Source of the DNA: Acinetobacter soli
GTDB taxonomy: Bacteria > Pseudomonadota > Gammaproteobacteria > Pseudomonadales > Moraxellaceae
NCBI RefSeq assembly: GCF_000760595.1
Contig: NZ_BBNM01000005.1
Location: 62,001-126,000 of the forward strand
Reading direction: 5' to 3'
Length of the DNA: 64,000 nt
Shown: positions 55,588 to 64,000 of the stretch, piece after piece
How positions within the stretch are numbered: position 1 is the first letter of the stretch
How the letters are laid out: each line of letters begins with the position of its first letter
Position numbers and translations under genes: made by a program
Notes under the pieces: generated by a model
Seen by the model: only the letters and a program-made list of their open reading frames with translations
Told to the model about the DNA's origin: nothing
Database searches by the model: none

Positions 55588-57750
55588 ATGAATACTCTTT
55601 TACTGATTCCTACCGGGGAAGGCGTTGGCCTGACTTCAGCCTGTTTAGGCCTGATTTATGCACTCGATTGCAACGGTATTAAGGCCGGATTTTTAAAGCC
55701 ATTTTCACAGGAACTCCCGAATCAGGTGGATCGAACTACCTCCTTATTCAGCCATCTTTTCCAAGGCACCACCGTGACCTCGATTGCGCACGAAAAAGTG
55801 CTACAACGCTGGGCACTCGGTGAGCGCGACGAACTACTCGAAGAAGCAGTGAGTCTACATCGAAATGTTGCAGCCAATTATGACGTGATTATTGTGGAAG
55901 GCCTTTTACCCAATGCTCAAGATCATTTTGCGACTGAACTAAATGCAGCGTTGGCTCAAGCACTCGATGCAAAGGTGGTGCTGGTGAGTACAGCAGATGT
56001 GCAAAATCCGCGTCGTACAGCAGAGAAAGTTGAAGCACATCTACATCAGTTTGGCGGTACATCCTCAAATCGTACCGCTGGTGTGCTGTTTATGCGTACC
56101 CGTGGCTTACCTGAAGAAACTGCGCATATTCCACTGACCATTGATCCGTCATTGCGCCTAGATACTGAAATTGCAGACTTTAGCAAAGAGTTACAACGCT
56201 ATAATCGACATCTTGGCTCACCAACCTTGCCAATTATTGGCATGGTGCCTTTTAGCAATACCTTAAGTGTACCGCGCACGCTCGATATTGCCTCTGTGGT
56301 TGAAGGTGACTGGATTCATCAAGGTGATGCCAAACATCGTCGTATTTTGCATTCGAGTCTAATTGCGTCCAGTATCGAATATGAGCTAAATAAGTTTATT
56401 GCGGGTGAACTGATTATCAGTGCATCGGAGCGCACGGATGTCCTGTTGGCCAGTAGCTTAGCCACCAGTAACGGTATTCCACTGGCAGGCTTGGTGCTCA
56501 CCGAACGTAAAGCGCCGAATCCACAAATTCTGGATTTTTGTCAGCATGCCATCAAGCAAGGCTTACCGATTTTACACACCCAACTCAATACACTGGAAAC
56601 TGCACAACGACTGGCCGATTTTGGAAACGAGATCCCCACTGATGACACCGAACGTGCAGAACAAGTCACGCGTTTTGTCTCAAGTCATATCGATGTGACT
56701 TGGCTGCAAGCCCAGATTAATACAGGGGTTCAACCGCGTTTATCTCCATCGGCATTTCGTCATGAACTGGTACAAAAATCAATTGCAGCCAAAAAGCGCA
56801 TTGTACTGCCAGAAGGCGATGAACCACGCACCGTTCAGGCCGCTGCCATTTGCCAGTCTCGCGGAATTGCGCACTGTATCTTGTTGGCCAAACCTGAAAC
56901 TGTGGTAGAGGTAGCCAAAGCACGAGGAATTGAATTGCCCGATGATCTGGAAATTATTGATCCCGATCTGATTCGCAATCAGTACATCGCACCAATGGTG
57001 GAGCTACGTAAAGGAAAGCTGAGCGATCTTCAAGCCAAAGAGCAGCTTCAAGATACCGTAGTTTTAGGCACCATGATGCTGGCACTCGATCAGGTGGATG
57101 GATTGGTTTCTGGTGCAATTCATACCACCGCCAATACAGTTCGCCCCGCTTTTCAATTGATTAAGACAGCACCCAACTATTCTTTAGTTTCCTCTGTCTT
57201 TTTCATGCTGCTTCCAGATGAAGTTTATGTGTATGGTGATTGCGCAATTAATCCAGACCCAGATGCCGATCAACTGGCCGAGATTGCCATTCAATCGGCA
57301 GATTCTGCAAAAGCCTTTGGCATTGAACCGCGCATTGCCATGATCAGTTACTCTACCGGCACTTCGGGCACAGGTGCAGACGTAGAAAAAGTGGTCCGTG
57401 CCACTGAAATTGCCAAACAACGTCGCCCAGACTTACTGATCGATGGACCACTGCAATACGATGCCGCCTCGGTTGAAAGTGTTGGTCGACAAAAAGCACC
57501 AGATTCAAAAGTCGCTGGCCGCGCCAATGTATTTATTTTTCCAGACTTAAATACGGGTAATACCACCTATAAAGCAGTTCAGCGCTCGGCAAACGTGGTG
57601 AGTGTTGGCCCGATGTTGCAAGGCCTAAATAAACCGGTTAATGATTTATCACGTGGCGCATTGGTCGATGACATCGTGTTTACCATTGCGCTGACCGCGA
57701 TTCAGGCCGAGCAGCAACTTGAAGCAAAAGCTGCTGCGCTAGCCTCATAA
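55588..57750 (+). CDS. pta: Phosphate acetyltransferase, long form
   Basis: Converts acetyl-CoA + phosphate to acetyl-phosphate, working with AckA. The 720-residue length is that of the long Pta with an N-terminal P-loop-like domain (LLIPTGEGVGLTSACLGLIY), a central DRTGG-like domain and the C-terminal catalytic domain (KRIVLPEGDEPRTVQAAA, SGAIHTTANTVRPAFQLI, ISYSTGTSGTGADVEKV, NVFIFPDLNTGNTTYKAVQR). Confidence 0.97.
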   Translation: MNTLLLIPTGEGVGLTSACLGLIYALDCNGIKAGFLKPFSQELPNQVDRTTSLFSHLFQGTTVTSIAHEKVLQRWALGERDELLEEAVSLHRNVAANYDVIIVEGLLPNAQDHFATELNAALAQALDAKVVLVSTADVQNPRRTAEKVEAHLHQFGGTSSNRTAGVLFMRTRGLPEETAHIPLTIDPSLRLDTEIADFSKELQRYNRHLGSPTLPIIGMVPFSNTLSVPRTLDIASVVEGDWIHQGDAKHRRILHSSLIASSIEYELNKFIAGELIISASERTDVLLASSLATSNGIPLAGLVLTERKAPNPQILDFCQHAIKQGLPILHTQLNTLETAQRLADFGNEIPTDDTERAEQVTRFVSSHIDVTWLQAQINTGVQPRLSPSAFRHELVQKSIAAKKRIVLPEGDEPRTVQAAAICQSRGIAHCILLAKPETVVEVAKARGIELPDDLEIIDPDLIRNQYIAPMVELRKGKLSDLQAKEQLQDTVVLGTMMLALDQVDGLVSGAIHTTANTVRPAFQLIKTAPNYSLVSSVFFMLLPDEVYVYGDCAINPDPDADQLAEIAIQSADSAKAFGIEPRIAMISYSTGTSGTGADVEKVVRATEIAKQRRPDLLIDGPLQYDAASVESVGRQKAPDSKVAGRANVFIFPDLNTGNTTYKAVQRSANVVSVGPMLQGLNKPVNDLSRGALVDDIVFTIALTAIQAEQQLEAKAAALAS

Positions 57751-57766
57751 TCACTTTTAATCGCTC

Positions 57767-57805
57767 TTTAAAAAGCCATTTGCCACGATCAAGTGGCTTT
57801 TTAAA
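57767..57805. terminator. Bidirectional terminator between pta and the methyltransferase
   Basis: TTTAAAAAGCCA and TGGCTTTTTAAA are perfect 12-base arms with a 15-base loop; U-runs exist on both strands for the convergent transcripts. Confidence 0.85.
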
Positions 57806-57818
57806 TTGATTACCAGTG

Positions 57819-58427
57819 TTACTTCTTTTGAGCCAACCATACCGTATGTCCAGTACATTCTGGATCTTCTGCAATCATTTTGATGATTTTAAAGCCATAT
57901 CGAGCCAGTAAGTTCCGATATTCTGCGGCATCTAAACTGGCATGATAAAGTGGCTCACCAAACATATCACCAATCGCCTCCCCATCGCTTGGCCCACTGG
58001 TAAACATAAGCACACCACCTGATGCTGCATGCATTGAAAACTGTGCAAACATTTGGCGCTGATCTTCAGGATTAAGATGAAAAAAACTATCCCACGCCAA
58101 GATACCATCAAAGGTTTGCTCAGCACGAAACTGACGAATATCGGCATTTATCCATATCTGTTCAGGAAAATTTTGCTGTGCCATATCTAGCATGACTGTG
58201 GACGCATCAACTCCCGTCAATTGACACCCCTGCTCAATCAAATATTTTGCAATGGGTATCCCCGAACCACATCCTAAATCAACTACCTTTGCAGACATGG
58301 GTAATAGACCTAAAAAACGATCAAGCCATATTTTTTCGTGTAGAAAATCGCCTCTTAACTGTGTCCAATCACGACCATGTTTTTGATAAATTTCAATAAT
58401 ATTTTTTGCTAAATCACTATACTGCAT
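57819..58427 (-). CDS. Class I SAM-dependent methyltransferase
   Basis: A 202-residue protein starting MQYSDLAKNIIEIYQKHGRD. The SAM-binding motif I is VVDLGCGSGIPIAKYLIEQG, followed by LTGVDASTVMLDMAQQNFP (strand 2 Asp) and GILAWDSFFHLNPEDQ. The substrate is unknown; small-molecule methylation is typical of this group. An upstream open stretch of 29 codons is unlikely to be translated because AGAAGA precedes the ATG at 58427. Confidence 0.8.
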   Translation of the reverse strand: MQYSDLAKNIIEIYQKHGRDWTQLRGDFLHEKIWLDRFLGLLPMSAKVVDLGCGSGIPIAKYLIEQGCQLTGVDASTVMLDMAQQNFPEQIWINADIRQFRAEQTFDGILAWDSFFHLNPEDQRQMFAQFSMHAASGGVLMFTSGPSDGEAIGDMFGEPLYHASLDAAEYRNLLARYGFKIIKMIAEDPECTGHTVWLAQKK

Positions 58428-58589
58428 TAGGATCTTCTCTGTATTAATAGCACAATTTCCTGCTCTGAATCGCAATCTATGTATCCCTTCGACCTTTAGC
58501 CAAAATCTCGCCAAAACTCCCCACAGCCTGATCGTTTTATCATATAATTTAGCCCGCTAGCTAACTGCCCGCTCAAGAGATTTTTTGGT

Positions 58590-60116
58590 ATGACCACAAT
58601 TATCAAACAAAAAGACTTGATCACTTCGGTCAAGGACGCCCTTCAGTTCATTTCTTACTATCATCCGCAAGATTTCATTCAGGCCATGAGCCGCGCGTAT
58701 GACCGTGAAGCGAACCAAGCTGCAAAGGATGCAATCGCGCAAATTCTCATCAACTCTCGTATGTGTGCAGAAGGCCATCGCCCAATCTGTCAAGATACGG
58801 GGATCGTCAACGTTTTTGTTGATGTAGGTCTAGACGTTAAGTTTGATCTGAGCATGAGCCTAGACGATGCAATCAATGAAGGTGTACGCCAAGGTTATCT
58901 TGAAAATACCAACGTACTGCGTGCTTCAGTGCTTGCAGATCCGGCTTTTGGTCGTAAAAATACCAAAGACAATACGCCTGCCGTGATTCACTATAAGCTC
59001 GTTCCGGGCAACAAAGTTGACATTACTGTTGCAGCAAAAGGTGGCGGTTCTGAAAACAAATCTAAACTTGCCATGCTCAATCCATCAGATTCGATTGTAG
59101 ACTGGGTACTCAAAACAGTTCCAACCATGGGTGCTGGCTGGTGTCCGCCAGGTATGCTCGGTATCGGGATTGGCGGTACTGCTGAAAAAGCCATGATGCT
59201 TGCCAAAGAAGCACTGATGGAAGAAATCAACATGGACGAGCTACTTCGCCGTGGGCCAGAAAACAAAATCGAAGAACTTCGTATCGAAATCTTTGAAAAA
59301 GTAAATGCGCTCGGGATTGGTGCACAAGGTTTGGGCGGCTTAACCACAGTCCTCGATATTAAAATTAAAGATTATCCATGTCATGCAGCAGGTAAGCCTG
59401 TTGGTATGATTCCAAACTGCGCCGCAACCCGTCATGCCCACTTTCAGCTAGATGGTTCAGGCCCAGCGCATATTCAAGCCCCTAAACTTGAAGATTACCC
59501 AGAAGTGACGTGGGATGCGTCTAAATCAAAACGTGTGAATCTCGACACCATCACCCAAGAAGAAATGAACTCTTGGCAGCCGGGCGATACCTTGTTGCTC
59601 AGTGGCACCATGTATACTGGCCGTGATGCAGCGCATAAACGCTTAGTCGAAATGATCGACAACGGTGAAGAGCTTCCTGTCGACTTAAAAGGTAAATTTA
59701 TTTACTACGTTGGCCCGGTTGATCCTGTACGTGACGAAGTGGTTGGACCTGCTGGCCCAACAACCGCAACGCGTATGGACAAATTCACACGTAAAGTGCT
59801 TGAGCACACGGGTCTGTTTGGCATGATTGGTAAAGCAGACCGTGGCCCAACAGCCATTGAAGCGATTAAAGACAATCAAGCCACTTACCTGATGGCTGTC
59901 GGTGGTGCAGCGTATTTGGTTTCAAAAGCAGTTCGTGAAGCCGAAGTGGTTGCCTTTGCAGATTTGGGAATGGAAGCCATCTACAAATTTGTAGTTGAAG
60001 ATATGCCGGTTTCCGTTGCAGTTGATGTAAACGGTACATCGGTACATGCCATTGCACCTAAAATCTGGCAAGAAAAAATTGGCAAAATCCCTGTGATTGA
60101 TGCCACTGCGGGTTAA
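58590..60116 (+). CDS. Class I fumarate hydratase (4Fe-4S)
   Basis: A 508-residue iron-sulfur fumarase (FumA/FumB type) hydrating fumarate to malate in the TCA cycle. The N-terminal alpha domain has RPICQDTGIVNVFVDVGL with a cluster Cys, GGGSENKSKLAMLNP, and GAQGLGGLTTVLDIKI; a further Cys lies in GMIPNCAATRHAHF. The C-terminal beta domain has GDTLLLSGTMYTGRDAAHKR and GPTTATRMDKFT. Start overlaps no other gene; a terminator follows. Confidence 0.95.
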   Translation: MTTIIKQKDLITSVKDALQFISYYHPQDFIQAMSRAYDREANQAAKDAIAQILINSRMCAEGHRPICQDTGIVNVFVDVGLDVKFDLSMSLDDAINEGVRQGYLENTNVLRASVLADPAFGRKNTKDNTPAVIHYKLVPGNKVDITVAAKGGGSENKSKLAMLNPSDSIVDWVLKTVPTMGAGWCPPGMLGIGIGGTAEKAMMLAKEALMEEINMDELLRRGPENKIEELRIEIFEKVNALGIGAQGLGGLTTVLDIKIKDYPCHAAGKPVGMIPNCAATRHAHFQLDGSGPAHIQAPKLEDYPEVTWDASKSKRVNLDTITQEEMNSWQPGDTLLLSGTMYTGRDAAHKRLVEMIDNGEELPVDLKGKFIYYVGPVDPVRDEVVGPAGPTTATRMDKFTRKVLEHTGLFGMIGKADRGPTAIEAIKDNQATYLMAVGGAAYLVSKAVREAEVVAFADLGMEAIYKFVVEDMPVSVAVDVNGTSVHAIAPKIWQEKIGKIPVIDATAG

Positions 60117-60123
60117 TCAAAAG

Positions 60124-60150
60124 AGAAAGCGCCTTCGGGCGCTTTTTTAT
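60124..60150 (+). terminator. Terminator after the fumarase gene
   Basis: AAAGCGCC and GGCGCTTT pair around a TTCG loop and are followed by TTTTTATTC. Confidence 0.9.
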
Positions 60151-60170
60151 TCTTCAGATTTTGTGTTCAC

Positions 60171-60884
60171 TCACCATGTGAGTGGATTCCACAGTTTAAA
60201 CGGCTTGACCAACAATACATCACTCTTTTCATCGTACTTTGCCGGTTTAAGCTCTTGCGCTTTACTTCGAATCTTACCGTTTTGATCTTGTGCAACAAAA
60301 TTATAACTCGATGATTTTAGACGGGTAAATGCAATCTGATTGCGCCCAGTTTTTTCAGGCACGATTAAAAATGGTCCAGAGCGCTCTTTGCGCCCCGGAT
60401 TTTCTTCATCGTATTTCACGTAATAGCTTTGTCCAGCCTCAACACTCATGTCGATATATTTAGGGTCTTGAAAATGAAACACTGTGAGTGGACGACTGCT
60501 CGACAGTCGATAGGTACCCGCGGGAAGCTCAATCCAGTAATAATGATTGTTTAACAAGCTTGGAATGCGTTTACCATTGATAAATAAATTGGCTGCCGCA
60601 ATTTCCTGCTGATTCCAGCGCGTGTCGGGTCGATATAGATACACCACGGCCGCTTGTGGATTTTGTGGCTGAATGGGTTGAAAGTATTGACCCAGTTTTT
60701 GATTGACCCACCCTCCCACGCTAAATTTCCCGACATGATACTGATCGGTAATTCCGGGTTTCTGCGTCACATCGACAGGCGGTAAAGTCGAGCGCAGTGC
60801 TTGCGCATCAGACGATTGAGGCACACTGTGCTGACATCCTGTAAGCAACCCCAGACCACACAATAAAAAACATAGATTACGCAT
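60171..60884 (-). CDS. Predicted lipoprotein, DUF2846-like
   Basis: A 237-residue exported lipoprotein with lipobox LLTGC (Cys near residue 17). The middle part, VVYLYRPDTRWNQQEIAAAN followed by LFINGKRIPSLLNNHYYWIE and LPAGTYRLS, has the compact beta-rich pattern of DUF2846 proteins. Function unknown; localisation by rule would be the outer membrane (Gln after the Cys). It appears to be a single-gene unit. Confidence 0.75.
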   Translation of the reverse strand: MRNLCFLLCGLGLLTGCQHSVPQSSDAQALRSTLPPVDVTQKPGITDQYHVGKFSVGGWVNQKLGQYFQPIQPQNPQAAVVYLYRPDTRWNQQEIAAANLFINGKRIPSLLNNHYYWIELPAGTYRLSSSRPLTVFHFQDPKYIDMSVEAGQSYYVKYDEENPGRKERSGPFLIVPEKTGRNQIAFTRLKSSSYNFVAQDQNGKIRSKAQELKPAKYDEKSDVLLVKPFKLWNPLTW

Positions 60885-60977
60885 GACATCCCTCGAAGCG
60901 CTTTTTTTGAATTATTTTTGAGCAATCACTTTGCATCTTTTGTTTTTTTAGATTAACACCAGCTGTTTTTAAAGCCA

Positions 60978-61016
60978 ATAAAAAAGCATGAAATGCGTAA
61001 ACAAATCATGCTTTTT
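60978..61016 (-). terminator. Terminator after clpX
   Basis: AAAAAGCATGA pairs with TCATGCTTTTT across a 14-base loop; on the minus strand TTTTTTATTGG follows. Confidence 0.75.
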
Positions 61017-61029
61017 CAGACGAAACAAA

Positions 61030-62343
61030 TTAAGCTGATTTTGAATCAATCACCTTTAGGTCTGAAGCACTTAGCTCTTGACCAGATGTTTTGGCTAAAT
61101 GTTCCTTCTTGTAAACAGGCGCAGCTTTGCCCTGAATCACCTCTTCATTGACAATCACAGTACCCACATCTTGACGGCTTGGTAGGTCGTACATGGTTTC
61201 AAGCAATACATTTTCCATGATCGAACGCAAACCACGTGCACCGGTATTACGCTCTAATGCCTTTTTGGCAATGGCTCGTAAAGCCGACTCTTCAAATACC
61301 AAATCTACATTTTCCATCTGGAATAAAGATTCGTATTGACGCGTTAATGCATTTTTTGGCTCAGTCAAAATTTGCATAAGTGCTGCTTCGTCTAGCTCTT
61401 CAAGCGTTGCAATCACTGGCAAACGGCCAATAAATTCAGGAATCAAACCAAATTTAACCAAATCGGTTGGCTCAACCTGACGGAAAAGCTCAGCCAGCTT
61501 TTTGCTTTCGTCTTTCTTTTTGACTTCTGCATTAAAGCCAATACCGCCTTTTTCATGGCGCTGCTGTACAATTTTTTCCAGACCAGAAAAAGCACCACCA
61601 CAAATAAACAGTATATTTGAAGTATCAATCTGGATGAATTCCTGCTGTGGATGCTTGCGACCACCTTGAGGCGGTATAGAAGCCACAGTGCCTTCAATCA
61701 TTTTAAGCAAGGCTTGCTGCACACCTTCACCCGAAACATCGCGTGTGATAGATGGGTTTTCAGACTTACGGGTAATTTTATCGATCTCGTCGATATAAAT
61801 AATCCCTTTTTGCGCCTTCTCGACATCGTAATCTGCTTTTTGAAGCAGCTTCTGTACGATATTTTCTACATCCTCACCCACATAACCTGCTTCGGTAAGG
61901 GTGGTGGCATCGGCCATTGCAAACGGTACATCCAGCAAACGTGCCAGTGTTTGTGCCAGTAAAGTTTTACCAGAACCCGTTGGTCCAATCAGCAAAATAT
62001 TACTTTTTGCAATTTCGACTGCATGTTGCTTGTTGGCCTGCCCAGACTGTCCTGCTTTTAAACGCTTGTAATGGTTATATACCGCAACAGATAAGGTTTT
62101 CTTTGCCAGATCTTGACCAATCACATACTGATCGAGTGCCGCCCGTATCTCATGAGGTTTTGGCAAATCACGACTTGCCCAATCTCCTGCTTCAACTTGC
62201 TGGCTCGTTTGAACAAGATCCAAGCACACATCCACGCATTCATTACAGATATAGGCGTTCTCGCCTGCGATTAGTTTCCCAACCTCAGACTGAGACTTGC
62301 CACAGAATGAACAGTGTTTTTGTCCTTGAGGATGTTCGGACAT
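61030..62343 (-). CDS. clpX: ATP-dependent Clp protease ATP-binding subunit ClpX
   Basis: Unfoldase that feeds substrates to ClpP. The 437-residue protein has the N-terminal zinc domain ([19 protein letters not shown], then [11 protein letters not shown]), Walker [15 protein letters not shown], Walker [11 protein letters not shown], the pore loop GYVGEDVE and [20 protein letters not shown]. It follows clpP by 28 bases, a normal arrangement. Confidence 0.98.
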   Translation of the reverse strand: MSEHPQGQKHCSFCGKSQSEVGKLIAGENAYICNECVDVCLDLVQTSQQVEAGDWASRDLPKPHEIRAALDQYVIGQDLAKKTLSVAVYNHYKRLKAGQSGQANKQHAVEIAKSNILLIGPTGSGKTLLAQTLARLLDVPFAMADATTLTEAGYVGEDVENIVQKLLQKADYDVEKAQKGIIYIDEIDKITRKSENPSITRDVSGEGVQQALLKMIEGTVASIPPQGGRKHPQQEFIQIDTSNILFICGGAFSGLEKIVQQRHEKGGIGFNAEVKKKDESKKLAELFRQVEPTDLVKFGLIPEFIGRLPVIATLEELDEAALMQILTEPKNALTRQYESLFQMENVDLVFEESALRAIAKKALERNTGARGLRSIMENVLLETMYDLPSRQDVGTVIVNEEVIQGKAAPVYKKEHLAKTSGQELSASDLKVIDSKSA

Positions 62344-62371
62344 ATCTACTCCACAACTTAAATCTTAAAAA

Positions 62372-62977
62372 TTAGGGACGTTTAGAGAGCACTGCATCGA
62401 CTAAACCGTATTCTTTTGCCGCTTGCGCAGTCATGAAATTATCACGATCGGTATCACGTGCGACACGCTCATAGTCTTGGCCACTATGCTCTGCCATCAG
62501 ACGATTTAAGCGCTCTTTGATAAATAGAATTTCACGCGCGTGAATTTCGATATCCGATGCCTGACCACGGAATCCACCTAAAGGTTGGTGAATCATAACA
62601 CGTGCATTTTCAAGGCAATAACGTTTGCCCTTGGCACCCGCATTCAGCAAGAAAGCACCCATAGATGCAGCCTGACCCATACAGTAAGTCACGACATCAG
62701 GCTTGATAAACTGCATGGTATCATAAATTGCCATGCCCGCTGTCACCGACCCACCTGGTGAGTTGATGTAAAGGTGAATGTCTTTATCTGGGTTCTCTGC
62801 TTCTAAAAACAACATCTGAGCAACAATTAAGTTTGCCATATTGTCTTCGACTTCACCCGTCAAAAAGATGACTCGCTCACGTAAAAGACGTGAAAAAATA
62901 TCAAATGAACGCTCGCCGCGTGATGATTGTTCAACTACAACAGGAACTAAAGCATTTTCAATCGTTGGAACATACAT
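62372..62977 (-). CDS. clpP: ATP-dependent Clp protease proteolytic subunit ClpP
   Basis: Serine peptidase of the ClpXP complex. The 201-residue protein has the catalytic Ser in [14 protein letters not shown], His in [12 protein letters not shown] and the downstream Asp in DTDRDNFM. The N-terminus ([20 protein letters not shown]) suggests a short propeptide. Confidence 0.98.
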   Translation of the reverse strand: MYVPTIENALVPVVVEQSSRGERSFDIFSRLLRERVIFLTGEVEDNMANLIVAQMLFLEAENPDKDIHLYINSPGGSVTAGMAIYDTMQFIKPDVVTYCMGQAASMGAFLLNAGAKGKRYCLENARVMIHQPLGGFRGQASDIEIHAREILFIKERLNRLMAEHSGQDYERVARDTDRDNFMTAQAAKEYGLVDAVLSKRP

Positions 62978-63131
62978 ACGTTTATTTATTCCTAAATTTT
63001 TTGTAACTTAACCCATAATCACAATATGAGGGATAATTACTGAAATTGCAAAAAGATTCCAAAGGAAATATCAGATAATTTCAGCTGAAGATAGCGGATT
63101 TGGTTGAAACACAACAAAATCACTACAACCA

Positions 63132-63162
63132 TAAAAAAAGGCGCTTGCGCGCCCTTTTTTAT
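63132..63162 (-). terminator. Terminator after tig
   Basis: GGCGC and GCGCC pair around GCAA, extended by A/T pairs; on the minus strand TTTTTTTATGG follows, 10 bases after the tig stop. Confidence 0.8.
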
Positions 63163-63171
63163 CAACAACAA

Positions 63172-64000
63172 TTAACGCGCTTGGCGAGCTTGCTGTTCTT
63201 TTAACAACTCTTCGTAAGATACCGCTGTATCTGTTACTTTTGCAGCAGCCAAGATGTGGTCCACTACTTGATCTTCAAGCACAACAGCTTCGATTTGAGC
63301 GCGTTGTTGCTGATCATTTTTGAAGTATTCAACGACTTCTGTTGGATCTTCGTAAGAAGACGCCATTTCGTCGATGTAGGCATCAACACGCGCTTGATCA
63401 ACTTCAAGTTTCGCATCAGCAAGTACTTTGCTTACAAGTACGCCAAGTTTCACTGATTTTTCAGCTTGTTCCTTGAACAATTCGTCTGGAAGCATGCTCT
63501 TGTCAAATGATTGAGCGCCTGCACCACCAAACTGCTGCGTGAACTGCTGAATCATTTGCTGACGCTGACGATCAATTTCTTGTGCAACCATTGCTTCAGG
63601 CACTTCGATTTCGTTCGCTGCAACAAGTGCATCAAAAGTCGCTTGTTTCACTTGGTTACGAAGACCGTTACGTACTTCGCGCTCCATGTTTTTGCGTACA
63701 TCTGATTTTAGCTTTTCTACGCCTTCTTCTTCAGTAAGACCGAAGATTTTTAAGAATTCTGCATCGATTTCTGGAAGCTTTGGTTTTTCAACTTGCTTCA
63801 CAGTGATTTTGAATTTCGCTGCTTTACCTGCAAGGTTAGCCGCTTGGTAATCTTCTGGGAAAGTCACATCGATAACTTTCTCTTCACCCGCTTTCATGCC
63901 CACGATACCGTCTTCAAAGCCCGGAATCATACGGCCAGAACCCAAGACCAATTTAAAGTCTTCAGCAGAACCGCCTTCAAACTTCTCACCGTCTACTTCG
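63172..64000 (-). CDS. tig: Trigger factor, middle and C-terminal part (cut by window end)
   Basis: Ribosome-bound chaperone and prolyl isomerase. The window holds 275 residues of about 440: the end of the FKBP domain ([20 protein letters not shown], then [20 protein letters not shown]) and the helical C-terminal arms ([18 protein letters not shown]). The ribosome-binding N-terminus lies beyond base 64000. The order tig-clpP-clpX is conserved. Confidence 0.96.
   Translation of the reverse strand, partial: EVDGEKFEGGSAEDFKLVLGSGRMIPGFEDGIVGMKAGEEKVIDVTFPEDYQAANLAGKAAKFKITVKQVEKPKLPEIDAEFLKIFGLTEEEGVEKLKSDVRKNMEREVRNGLRNQVKQATFDALVAANEIEVPEAMVAQEIDRQRQQMIQQFTQQFGGAGAQSFDKSMLPDELFKEQAEKSVKLGVLVSKVLADAKLEVDQARVDAYIDEMASSYEDPTEVVEYFKNDQQQRAQIEAVVLEDQVVDHILAAAKVTDTAVSYEELLKEQQARQAR

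Overview
The window looks like chromosomal DNA of a gammaproteobacterium of the Moraxellaceae, most probably an Acinetobacter species. The reasons are gene content and order (queA-tgt-yajC-secD-secF; rlmN-pilW-rodZ-ispG-hisS-yfgM-bamB-der; an edd-eda-gntP-gntK gluconate cluster; a stand-alone iscX), the moderate G+C, and type IV pilus genes. The assignment rests on recognised protein families, not on a database search. Most of the window is ordinary core genome. I see no insertion sequence, prophage, CRISPR array or rRNA operon, and one tRNA.

Layout. 1-2.4 kb: start of glnE, a soluble orphan histidine kinase and a small orphan gene. 2.5-5.8 kb: a divergent aldehyde dehydrogenase / MHS-family transporter pair. 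5.8-11.8 kb: tRNA-Leu(CAA), then queA, tgt, yajC, secD and secF. 11.9-27.4 kb: a large minus-strand polyketide cluster of the aryl polyene / xanthomonadin type. 27.5-37.1 kb: der, bamB, yfgM, hisS, ispG, rodZ, pilW, rlmN, ndk and iscX. 37.2-45 kb: a PAP2 phosphatase, a GT4 glycosyltransferase, the Prc protease, nagZ, a methyltransferase and an alpha/beta hydrolase carrying a C-terminal PilZ-like domain. 45.2-53 kb: proA, then a GapN-type dehydrogenase, gntK, gntP, eda and edd. 53-54.3 kb: an AT-rich, gene-poor island with what looks like a gene remnant. 54.3-58.4 kb: ackA-pta and a methyltransferase. 58.6-64 kb: class I fumarase, a lipoprotein, clpX, clpP and trigger factor (cut by the window end).

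The most interesting region is the aryl polyene cluster. It encodes a full ketosynthase, a short chain-length-factor-like ketosynthase, an acyl carrier protein, a ketoreductase, a dehydratase, a phosphopantetheinyl transferase, an acyl-CoA/ACP ligase fused to a second hot-dog dehydratase, a thioesterase, a LolA-like carrier, an MMPL exporter, a DUF3261 lipoprotein, a lipid A type acyltransferase and a glycosyltransferase. Two tailoring or starter genes stand out: an ammonia lyase with an intact Ala-Ser-Gly cofactor motif, and a flavoprotein carrying the WxWxIP and DPVFSSG signatures of flavin-dependent halogenases. Compared with the well-known E. coli/Vibrio layout I do not find a second full ketosynthase, a PlsC-type acyltransferase, a methyltransferase or an intact second ACP. 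A nine-codon open frame directly after the ACP gene may be what is left of the latter.

The sugar-acid region forms a second unit. Gluconate permease and gluconokinase feed Edd and Eda, while a GapN-like enzyme downstream may oxidise the glyceraldehyde-3-phosphate that Eda makes. AckA and Pta lie across the AT-rich island in the opposite orientation and would handle acetyl-phosphate.
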